Both the position numbers and the translations under genes were made by a program. Positions 1 through 5,355 of a stretch of DNA of 11,919 nucleotides are shown piece by piece. The notes under the pieces are model-generated. The model worked only from the letters and a program-made list of their open reading frames with translations. It ran no database searches and had not been told where the DNA came from. The stretch is from Serpentinimonas sp. (GTDB lineage Bacteria; Pseudomonadota; Gammaproteobacteria; Burkholderiales; Burkholderiaceae_C): positions 1 through 11,919 of the forward strand of contig JALOSG010000086.1 of NCBI GenBank assembly GCA_025458665.1. Reading direction: 5' to 3'. The first letter of the stretch is position 1, and each line of letters starts with the position of its first letter.

Positions 1-5
1 CGACC

Positions 6-1286
6 ATGGGTTCTACACGCGTACTCACCGGCATCACCACCTCGGGCACCCCGCACCTGGGCAACTACGTGGGCGCCATACGGCCTTCCGTGCGGGCCAG
101 TCTGGTGGCCCACCAGGAAGCGTTTTACTTTCTGGCCGACTACCACGCCCTCATCAAGGTAGACGACCCCGCCCGCATCCAGCGCTCCACGCTGGAAATT
201 GCCGCCACCTGGATGGCCTGCGGCCTGGACCCGGCCCGCGTGACCTTCTACCGCCAGAGCGACATACCCGAGATCCCCGAACTCACCTGGCTGCTGACCT
301 GCGTGTGTGGCAAGGGTCTGCTCAACCGTGCCCACGCCTACAAGGCCGCACTCGACAAGAACGCCGCCGCCGGCAACGAGCCCGAAGACGGTGTGACCGC
401 CGGCCTGTTCATGTACCCGGTGCTTATGGCCGCCGACATCCTCATGTTCAACGCCCACCGCGTGCCCGTGGGGCGCGACCAGGTGCAGCACATAGAGATG
501 GCGCGCGACATGGCCAACAGCTTCAACCACCTGTATGGCGAACATTTCACCCTGCCCGAAGCGGTGATTGACGACAACGTGGCCACCCTGCCCGGGCTGG
601 ATGGCCGCAAGATGAGCAAGAGCTACGACAACACCATCCCGCTGTTTGCGCCGCCCGAGCAGTTGAAGAAACTCATCATGGGCATCGTGACCGACTCGCG
701 CGCACCCGGCGAGCCCAAGTCCACCGAAGGCTCGGCCCTGTTCCAGATTTACCAGGCCTTTGCCACGCCCGAGGAAACCGCCGCACTGGCCGACGCCTAC
801 GCGCGCGGCATTGCCTGGGGCGAAGCCAAGGAACTGCTGTTCGAGCGCATAGACCGCGAGATTGCCCCCATGCGCGAGAGCTACAACGCCCTCATGGCCA
901 ACCCCGCCCAGGTAGAAGCCCTGTTGCTGCAGGGTGCTGCCAAGGCGCGCGCCATGGCCACGCCATTTGCCGCCAAGCTGCGGCACGCGGTGGGATTGCG
1001 GGCACTGGGCGCTGCAGATACGAAGGGCGCTATGGGTGGAACAGCCAAACCCGGGAAAGCCGAGAAACCCGCGCTACCCAGCTTCAAGCAGTACCGCGAG
1101 GCGGACGGCAAGTTCTACTTCAAGCTGGTGGATGCCAAGGGTAGCCTGCTGCTGCAAGGCCCGGGTTTCGATTCGCCCAAAGACTGTGCAGCGGCCATTG
1201 CCGCCCTGCGCCAGGGTAGCGCGGGCACCGGCAGCCCGCAGGCCGATGCGGCCCTGCAGGCCCTGCGCGAGGCCGAAGAGAACTGA
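6..1286 (+). CDS. trpS: Tryptophan--tRNA ligase with C-terminal extra domain
   Basis: Class I aminoacyl-tRNA synthetase that charges tRNA-Trp with tryptophan in the cytoplasm. The HIGH-type signature is seen as P-H-L-G-N at residues 16-20, inside the typical TSGTPHLGNYVGAI context. The second signature KMSKS lies at 202-206. The catalytic core ends near residue 330, about the length of ordinary bacterial TrpS (~334 residues). About 95 residues follow: a low-complexity Ala/Gly/Lys/Pro linker (~331-358), then a compact segment (~360-404) with F-Y-F-K-L-V-D-A-K-G and a GF-S-A-AI-AL pattern like DUF1508/YegP-type domains. That domain assignment is by eye only. The ATG at position 6 gives an N-terminus matching the family. 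Only five bases precede it, so its promoter and ribosome binding site are outside the window. tRNA-Ser follows 36 bp downstream on the same strand. Confidence 0.96.
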   Translation: MGSTRVLTGITTSGTPHLGNYVGAIRPSVRASLVAHQEAFYFLADYHALIKVDDPARIQRSTLEIAATWMACGLDPARVTFYRQSDIPEIPELTWLLTCVCGKGLLNRAHAYKAALDKNAAAGNEPEDGVTAGLFMYPVLMAADILMFNAHRVPVGRDQVQHIEMARDMANSFNHLYGEHFTLPEAVIDDNVATLPGLDGRKMSKSYDNTIPLFAPPEQLKKLIMGIVTDSRAPGEPKSTEGSALFQIYQAFATPEETAALADAYARGIAWGEAKELLFERIDREIAPMRESYNALMANPAQVEALLLQGAAKARAMATPFAAKLRHAVGLRALGAADTKGAMGGTAKPGKAEKPALPSFKQYREADGKFYFKLVDAKGSLLLQGPGFDSPKDCAAAIAALRQGSAGTGSPQADAALQALREAEEN

Positions 1287-1299
1287 GCCCCCGGCCTGC

Positions 1300-1305
1300 T
1301 AGAAT
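1300..1305 (+). promoter_or_regulatory. Putative -10 element for tRNA-Ser
   Basis: TAGAAT lies 17 bp before the mature tRNA 5' end, in the 36-bp gap after trpS. A start about 7 bases downstream would give a short 5' leader, as is usual for tRNA genes. The sequence at the -35 position falls within the trpS 3' end and is a poor match, so this is a weak call. Co-transcription with trpS is also possible. Confidence 0.4.
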
Positions 1306-1322
1306 GCGAGGCTTCGAACACA

Positions 1323-1413
1323 GGAGAGATGGCAGAGTGGTCGAATGCGCGGGACTCGAAATCCCGTATACAGTTTCACTGTATCGAGGGTTCGAATCCC
1401 TCTCTCTCCGCCA
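1323..1413 (+). tRNA. tRNA-Ser (anticodon CGA, reads UCG)
   Basis: A complete class II tRNA cloverleaf with encoded CCA. The acceptor stem GGAGAGA (1323-1329) pairs with TCTCTCC (1403-1409). G is the discriminator base at 1410, the usual base for tRNA-Ser, and CCA follows at 1411-1413. The anticodon stem CGGGA/TCCCG encloses the loop CTCGAAA, with anticodon CGA at 1357-1359. The long variable arm is a TACAGT/ACTGTA stem with a TTC loop, as expected for serine tRNAs. The T arm is GAGGG-TTCGAAT-CCCTC (1386-1402). A strong terminator follows within three bases. Confidence 0.97.
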
Positions 1414-1415
1414 TC

Positions 1416-1441
1416 AAGCCCCTGCCGTCAGGGGCTTTTTT
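1416..1441 (+). terminator. Rho-independent terminator of tRNA-Ser
   Basis: Stem AAGCCCCTG (1416-1424), loop CCGT, stem CAGGGGCTT (1429-1437), then a T run to 1441. It starts three bases after the tRNA CCA end. The insertion sequence entered immediately after it. The 8-bp duplication made by that insertion is this same T run plus AT, so the left copy left the terminator intact. Confidence 0.9.
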
Positions 1442-1443
1442 AT
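1436..1443. repeat. Target-site duplication, left copy
   Basis: TTTTTTAT directly precedes the left inverted repeat and is identical to the 8 bases directly after the right inverted repeat (2692-2699). Eight base pairs is the usual duplication length for ISL3-family elements. The exact match indicates simple transposition with little decay since. Confidence 0.93.
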
Positions 1444-1458
1444 GGTTCTTCACGGATT
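1444..1458 (+). repeat. IS left terminal inverted repeat
   Basis: GGTTCTTCACGGATT. It matches the reverse complement of the right end (GGTTCTTCACGTATT) at 14 of 15 positions, with the first 11 bases identical. Confidence 0.92.
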
Positions 1459-1668
1459 CGAGTGAAGAGGAGTGATTAGGAGGAGCGGTGCATCTTCGGA
1501 GAAGATGGTTGAGCGACCAAGCATCAACCCACCGAGGAGACCATCCAAGAGGACCGGGTCGATGCCCAGCTGGAACCCGATGAACACAGTGAGCTGCTCT
1601 GTAGTGGATGCGGAGATTCCTGTAGCTCGGTTCATGACCGGCAATGGCGTCGTATCCGTGATCTGCCC

Positions 1669-2685
1669 ATGCTCGGGCGTACGCTGGTCTTGAACGCTCT
1701 GATCCTGCGTGTAGCTTGTCACCGTTGTGGTCCCCGCGTGCAGATGGTCCAGTGGCTCGGACGCCACCAGCGCCTGACCGAGCGGCTGGCCCAAGCCGCA
1801 GCGGCCCTTTGCTCCACAATGTCCACAGCCCATGTGGCCGAGCTCTTCGAGCTGCACTGGAGCACGGTGCGAGAGATCGACCGGCGAGCCCTGCGCCAGC
1901 GCCTGAGTGAGTTGCCACCCGCGCAGCCCAGGCGCCTCATCATGGACGAGTTCGCCCTGCACAAGGGGCATCGCTACGCCAGCGTCGTACTCGACGCCGA
2001 GACCAAGCGGGTGCTGTGGATTGGGCTGGGACGCTCCAGGGCTGCAGTGCGGGGCTTCTTCATCGGGCTGGGGCACGAGGGCTGCGCTCGCATTGAGGCA
2101 GTGGCCATGGACATGAACACCGCCTATGACCTCGAAGTGCGCCAGCACTGCCCCAAGGCGCGCATCATCTATGACCTCTTCCACGTGGTGGCCAAGTACG
2201 GTCGGGAGGTCATCAGCCGCGTACGGGTGGATGCAGCCAACCAGTTACGCCACGACAAGCCTGCGCGGCGTGTCGTCAAGCAAGCTCACTGGCTACTCTT
2301 GAGAAACCCGGCCCGCCTGGAGTCGAGCCAGCGGATTCACCTCGATGAGGTGCTCCAGGCCAACCGCTCCTTGATGAGCGCCTACATCATGAAGGATGAG
2401 CTCAAGTCGCTATGGAGCGCACCCAATGCCTGGGAGTGGCGACGGCGCTGGAAGCAGTGGCTCGAGCATGCCCAGCAGAGCAACATCGCGGCACTCATTC
2501 GGTTTGCAGAACTGCTCAAGCCCTACTGGAAGGGAATTCTCAGCCGGGTCAGATGGTCCATGCACACCGGCACCCTGGAGGGCATCAACAACAAGATCAA
2601 GCTGATCAAGCGCACAGCCTTCGGATACAGAGATACCGACTACTTCTTCCTAAAGATCAAAGCAGCGTTTCCCGGTAATACGTGA
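1669..2685 (+). CDS. ISL3-family transposase, N-terminal end apparently frameshifted
   Basis: DDE transposase that moves the surrounding insertion sequence. Counting from the ATG at 1669 (338 residues), the catalytic candidates are D93 (in MDEFALHKG), D148 (in AMDMN) and E304 (in TLEGINNK). A helix-turn-helix-like region spans ~50-75. This ATG is probably not the natural start. The same frame is open back to 1513 and encodes CSGCGDSC at 1600-1623, the first half of a zinc finger whose second half is CHRC at residues 17-20. No ATG, GTG or TTG lies in frame between the upstream stop (TGA 1510-1512) and 1669. A GTG at 1488 with AGGAGG at 1478-1483 looks like the original start, but it is in another frame that ends at 1581-1583. 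A single indel between about 1513 and 1580 would join the two. The C-terminal end is intact, and the TGA falls within the right inverted repeat. Confidence 0.85.
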   Translation: MLGRTLVLNALILRVACHRCGPRVQMVQWLGRHQRLTERLAQAAAALCSTMSTAHVAELFELHWSTVREIDRRALRQRLSELPPAQPRRLIMDEFALHKGHRYASVVLDAETKRVLWIGLGRSRAAVRGFFIGLGHEGCARIEAVAMDMNTAYDLEVRQHCPKARIIYDLFHVVAKYGREVISRVRVDAANQLRHDKPARRVVKQAHWLLLRNPARLESSQRIHLDEVLQANRSLMSAYIMKDELKSLWSAPNAWEWRRRWKQWLEHAQQSNIAALIRFAELLKPYWKGILSRVRWSMHTGTLEGINNKIKLIKRTAFGYRDTDYFFLKIKAAFPGNT

Positions 2686-2691
2686 AGAACC
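2677..2691 (-). repeat. IS right terminal inverted repeat
   Basis: Read on the minus strand this is GGTTCTTCACGTATT, matching the left end at 14 of 15 positions. The transposase stop codon (2683-2685) is inside it. Confidence 0.92.
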
Positions 2692-2699
2692 TTTTTTAT
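2692..2699. repeat. Target-site duplication, right copy
   Basis: TTTTTTAT, identical to 1436-1443. Removing the element plus one copy restores a continuous sequence from the tRNA terminator into the GC-rich hairpin sequence (2700-2717) at the 3' end of the convergent gene. Confidence 0.93.
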
Positions 2700-2717
2700 G
2701 CGCCGCCCGCGGCGGGC

Positions 2718-3371
2718 TTACTTGGTCACCAAGTCGCTGAGTTCGATATCGGCCGCCACATTGGTATCTCCCGGGCGTACCGTCACCTGAAACTTGTACT
2801 CATCGCCGTCTTCGTCTACGGCGTACAGGTCGTACTTCAGGTCGGCCGAGGGCTTGATCACCGCAAAGCTGTGGCTCTTCTTGTTCTCCAGTTCGAAGGT
2901 CGAACCCAGGATATCGGCACCGTACATGACGCTGTCGGCCGGAGAAAAGAACACATAGGCCATCTTGAAGCCGGTCTTGTTGTGCAGTGTCACATTCACC
3001 AACTGAGGAGCCTGCCGCTCGGTCCTGTTCTTGGGGCTGAGGGTCATGCTGGCCTTGGCTCCGTCGGTCAGGCGGAAATCCAGCACTTCGTAGCGCTGGT
3101 TGTCGTCGGCCACGGCCAGGATGTCGAAGTCACCGGTGCGCTCAGGGTAGAGCATGTAGTACGTCACAGCCTTGCCAGTACCAATCACCTCGGTCCCCAG
3201 CATGTCGGGCCCCCAGCTGTTGCTATCGTCCGGGCTGATGAACAGGTACTTGATGATTTTGCCGGTCCCGTTGGTGATGGTCAGCTCGTTGAGATCGTCT
3301 GCATCGAATGCCCGGGCAGGACCCGCCACCGTCAGGCAAAGGGCCAGCATCAGATAGAAAAATTTCTTCAT
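2718..3371 (-). CDS. Secreted protein of unknown function with two internal repeats
   Basis: 217 residues; I do not recognise the family. A Sec-type signal peptide is clear: MKK, a hydrophobic core, then PARA with likely cleavage after residue 21. The mature protein is two diverged copies of one module, at ~28-112 and ~124-212. Shared landmarks in order are: V/I-T-N/H-x-T-G (33-36, 130-134), FISP/FFSP (44-47, 141-144), W/Y-G-x-D-x-LG (53-59, 150-156), P followed by D-x-D/Y-D-x-x-AV (76-87, 174-185), an acidic DD/DEDGD turn, and L-S near the repeat end. There are no cysteines in the mature part, so no disulfides. The acidic loops could bind a metal such as calcium, but this is a guess. The start is supported by GAGGAG 7-12 bases upstream. 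It stands alone, with the IS beyond its 3' end and dgkA divergent at its 5' side. Export to the periplasm or beyond is inferred. Confidence 0.85.
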   Translation of the reverse strand: MKKFFYLMLALCLTVAGPARAFDADDLNELTITNGTGKIIKYLFISPDDSNSWGPDMLGTEVIGTGKAVTYYMLYPERTGDFDILAVADDNQRYEVLDFRLTDGAKASMTLSPKNRTERQAPQLVNVTLHNKTGFKMAYVFFSPADSVMYGADILGSTFELENKKSHSFAVIKPSADLKYDLYAVDEDGDEYKFQVTVRPGDTNVAADIELSDLVTK

Positions 3372-3581
3372 GGCCTCACTCCTCGAAAATCTGTGTGTAA
3401 AAAATTTATGGACGCTAGCGCGGCTTTATTTCGGCAAGACGGGAACAAGAACGGTGGACATTGCCGCAGCCAACAGGCACCTCCCCTACCCACCGTATCG
3501 GCGGTTGCCGACTTCGGCATACCAGCCAAATGCTGATTAAACAGTCGAAATTATGGCACAAATCTCACTTTTCGCCTAGTA

Positions 3582-3658
3582 AAATGATATCAAATGATGG
3601 CGTAGCGGCGCCAGAGCCCGCTACAGATGGATTTTGCGAAGCCCATGAGATATCATTT
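3582..3658. repeat. Widely spaced 10-bp inverted repeat enclosing a hairpin
   Basis: AAATGATATC (3582-3591) and its exact reverse complement GATATCATTT (3649-3658) are 57 bp apart. The left arm overlaps the perfect 8-bp palindrome TGATATCA. Between the arms is a hairpin GTAGCGG (3602-3608)/CCGCTAC (3616-3622). The right arm overlaps the -10 region of the candidate dgkA promoter, which is how paired operators for a dimeric repressor can look. Binding by any regulator is inference. Confidence 0.45.
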
Positions 3659-3663
3659 ATATC
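3634..3663 (+). promoter_or_regulatory. Candidate dgkA promoter
   Basis: TTGCGA at 3634-3639, then 17 bp to TTATAT (3657-3662) or 18 bp to TATATC (3658-3663). A start near 3670 would give a leader of about 57 bases before the dgkA ATG. The match is partial. Confidence 0.4.
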
Positions 3664-3726
3664 TTTTAAGCGGCTGTGCCGCGCTCCCCTGCGGCCGGAC
3701 GCCGTTCGCCAACTTTCGTCGATGCC

Positions 3727-4101
3727 ATGACCCTGCCTCCCAAACGCACCGGACTGAGCCGGGTCTGGCATGCGCTGCGCTATTCGTTGCAAGGCCTGCA
3801 GGCGGGCTGGCAGGAACCCGCCTTCCGCCAGGAGGCGCTACTGGCCCTGCTGCTGTTGCCAGGCGGCTGGTGGCTGGGCCAGAGCTGGCTGGAGGTGGTG
3901 GTGTTGTGGGCTACGGTGGTGCTGGTGCTGGTGGTGGAGTTGCTCAACACCGCTGTGGAATCGGTGGTGGACCGCATCGGGCCCGAATGGCACGAACTGT
4001 CTCGCCGAGCCAAAGACATGGGCAGCGCCGCAGTGCTTCTCAGCTTGCTGCTGTGCGGCGCCACGTGGCTGGCCGCCGCGATTCACCGCTTCGGCGCCTG
4101 A
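3727..4101 (+). CDS. dgkA: Diacylglycerol kinase (prokaryotic DgkA type)
   Basis: 124 residues, close to the usual ~120. It is an inner-membrane enzyme that phosphorylates diacylglycerol to phosphatidic acid using ATP, recycling lipid released from membrane-derived glycan synthesis. The family signature is clear: E71-LLNTAVESVVDRIG, equivalent to EILNSAIEAVVDRIG of E. coli, with E71 and E78 matching the catalytic and metal-binding glutamates. HELSRRAKDMGSAAVLL follows at 89-105. Three membrane segments are visible at ~37-50, ~54-70 and ~100-118. An in-frame GTG at 3676 would add 17 residues of low family likeness, so I chose the ATG at 3727. It has only a weak ribosome binding site. The next genes converge on its 3' end. 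Confidence 0.94.
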   Translation: MTLPPKRTGLSRVWHALRYSLQGLQAGWQEPAFRQEALLALLLLPGGWWLGQSWLEVVVLWATVVLVLVVELLNTAVESVVDRIGPEWHELSRRAKDMGSAAVLLSLLLCGATWLAAAIHRFGA

Positions 4102-4111
4102 CCAGCCGTGG

Positions 4112-4132
4112 TCGCGCCGGTCAGGGGCGCGA
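4112..4132. terminator. Hairpin between convergent dgkA and cupin genes
   Basis: TCGCGCC (4112-4118) pairs with GGCGCGA (4126-4132) across a 7-base loop, overlapping the stop codon of the cupin gene on the minus strand. It lies where both convergent transcripts end, but neither side has a T run, so intrinsic termination is uncertain. Confidence 0.35.
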
Positions 4133-4546
4133 ACCGCCGCACAACACAGCCAGGTCTTCTGCGTCAAGCCTATCTGGCACCCCGCCATGAATGAGTGCGC
4201 CCAGTTCCTCATCGGGCATCAGGGTGGTGAGGCAGTAAAGACGCCCGGGCCCAGTGTTGCGCACCACATGCATCTCGCCAGGTCCCACGATGAGTACGCT
4301 GCCCTGGCCAAGTGCATGGCTGTGTCCACCGCACTCGGCCACGCCATGGCCATGCAGCACGAAGAAAGACTCCACCGCCACCGTGTGTACGTTCGGCGGG
4401 GTGGCTCCGCCCTCGTCAAAAATCTCGATCACCTGCAAAGGCGCACACCCATGCGCGGCAGGTTCACACAGAAGAACAAACTTGTTGGTGTCGCCGGGGC
4501 GTATCCGGAACACCGGACACTCTGCCACCGAAGTCAGGGATATCAT
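4121..4546 (-). CDS. Small single-domain cupin protein
   Basis: 141 residues forming one conserved beta-barrel cupin domain; precise role unknown. Cupin motif 1 is seen as P-P-N-V-H-T-V-A-V-E-S-F-F-V-L-H-G (50-66), with H54 and E59 as candidate metal ligands. The first histidine of the usual HxH pair is replaced by N52. Motif 2 is G-P-G-E-M-H-V-V-R-N (88-97), with H93 as ligand. The metal site may therefore be incomplete. It is the last gene of a tight unit: its ATG overlaps the TGA of the cysteine hydrolase gene by 4 bp (ATGA), implying translational coupling. The context suggests an accessory role in the same pathway, such as binding or isomerising a small product. That is inference. There is no signal peptide, so it is probably cytoplasmic. 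Confidence 0.85.
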   Translation of the reverse strand: MISLTSVAECPVFRIRPGDTNKFVLLCEPAAHGCAPLQVIEIFDEGGATPPNVHTVAVESFFVLHGHGVAECGGHSHALGQGSVLIVGPGEMHVVRNTGPGRLYCLTTLMPDEELGALIHGGVPDRLDAEDLAVLCGGSRP

Positions 4547-5355
4547 GCCAAAGCCTCCAGCAGGTCTGTCCCGCGCAAGGTGAACCCGAAGCACTGCCGC
4601 ACGTTGTAGAGCGTGGCCTGCCAGCAGTAATCGGGCGAAGTGGTGGCGCTGCAGTCCTCCAGCAGCAAGGTGTCGTAACCCAGGAAGTTGGCGTCCATGA
4701 GCGTGGCAAGCACACACTGGTCGGCATTCACGCCAGCAAACAACAAGGTCTGTACCTGCAGGTTGCGCAGGATGCTGTCCAGCGGTGTGTCCCAGAACCC
4801 GCTCATCCGGCTTTTGTCCACCGCGATGTCCCCGGGCTCCGCCTTCAGCGGGGCATAGATGGCGGCGCCCCAGGCCCCCTTCTCGAGCACTGCGTGGTGA
4901 CCACCTGTGGCAGCAGACGGGGCTGGCGCTCGGGGAACCACGCCACCCAGCCCTACAGACTGGCCGTCGGGGTTGTACACATGCAGCAGCGCCGGACTGA
5001 GGTTGAGCCGGTCCGGCCGGTTGCCCCAGTTCAGCCACACCACAGGTACGCCCTGGCGCCGCAACACGGGCAGCAGGCCCAGCAGAGGCTGCACCGGCTG
5101 CTGCGCGGCGGTCACATCCACGCCCACAGAAGCCAGCCAGCCCTGGGGGTGGCAGAAGTCGTTCTGCATGTCCACCACCACCACTGCGGTGCGCTGCAGG
5201 TCCAGCGTCACCGCCTGGGGCTGGGCCTGCACGCGAACCGGGCGCGCGGGCAACGGGGCGCGCACCAGGTCGCAGTGCTGGGAATCGACCCGCCACTGGT
5301 TAGTTGGCGCGGAGCCCAGCGCCACACCGGGGGTCGGCGCCATCAAACGCGCCAT
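4543..5355 (-). CDS. Cysteine hydrolase, isochorismatase-like fold (RutB-like)
   Basis: 270 residues. The family (isochorismatase-like cysteine hydrolases) includes ureidoacrylate amidohydrolase RutB, biuret hydrolase and nicotinamidase. The catalytic triad is visible: D62 in VVVDMQNDF, K181 in DKSRMSGFWDT, and nucleophile C214 in GVNADQCV. The stretch DKSRMSGFWDTPLDSILR strongly recalls RutB (KPRYSGFFNTPLDSILR), so the likely reaction is hydrolysis of a carbamoyl or amide bond in a ureide-like compound. The exact substrate cannot be read from sequence. About 45 residues precede the domain, more than in RutB. The ATG at 5355 shares its A with the stop codon of the binding-protein gene (TGATG). 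A second in-frame ATG four codons later is also possible. No other rut genes are in the window, so I do not assign the name rutB. Confidence 0.88.
   Translation of the reverse strand: MARLMAPTPGVALGSAPTNQWRVDSQHCDLVRAPLPARPVRVQAQPQAVTLDLQRTAVVVVDMQNDFCHPQGWLASVGVDVTAAQQPVQPLLGLLPVLRRQGVPVVWLNWGNRPDRLNLSPALLHVYNPDGQSVGLGGVVPRAPAPSAATGGHHAVLEKGAWGAAIYAPLKAEPGDIAVDKSRMSGFWDTPLDSILRNLQVQTLLFAGVNADQCVLATLMDANFLGYDTLLLEDCSATTSPDYCWQATLYNVRQCFGFTLRGTDLLEALA

Larger units (their letters stand above)
1444..2691 (+). mobile_element. Complete ISL3-family insertion sequence, 1248 bp
   Basis: The element is bounded by 15-bp terminal inverted repeats matching at 14 positions and flanked by an exact 8-bp duplication. 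It carries one transposase gene whose stop codon lies inside the right repeat. Family assignment rests on the transposase (a DDE domain with the TLEGINNKIKLIKR segment, and N-terminal CxxC zinc-binding pairs), the ends starting GGTTCTTCACG, and the 8-bp duplication. It sits between the tRNA-Ser terminator and the 3' end of a gene on the opposite strand, so no gene is interrupted. I cannot name the specific element. Because the N-terminal reading frame looks broken, this copy may depend on transposase supplied from another copy. Confidence 0.93.
3372..3726. other. Gene-free divergent promoter region
   Basis: 355 bp between the start codons of the secreted repeat protein (-) and dgkA (+). The middle (3400-3600) is less GC-rich than its surroundings and has no convincing reading frame. 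It holds the candidate dgkA promoter, a 10-bp inverted repeat and a small hairpin, listed separately. I see no RNA gene in it. Confidence 0.6.

Noticed and set aside
1376..1918. Minus-strand frame ending AEREGFEPSIQ
   Set aside because: That peptide is the classic false translation of a serine tRNA read backwards. The frame also runs antisense through the transposase.
2701..2716. GC-rich hairpin after the secreted repeat protein as a minus-strand terminator
   Set aside because: The pairing is short and is followed on the minus strand by A residues rather than a T run. The T run belongs to the plus-strand target duplication.
3554..3575. TGGCAC followed by TCAC, resembling a sigma-54 promoter
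   Set aside because: The -24 half fits, but the -12 half lacks the required GC of TTGC, so the match is not credible.
4121..5296. Long minus-strand frame apparently fusing an upstream sequence to the cupin
   Set aside because: Only its last 141 residues are cupin. The upstream part is an Arg/Ala/Gly/Pro-rich shadow of the cysteine hydrolase gene, which has an intact catalytic triad in another frame.
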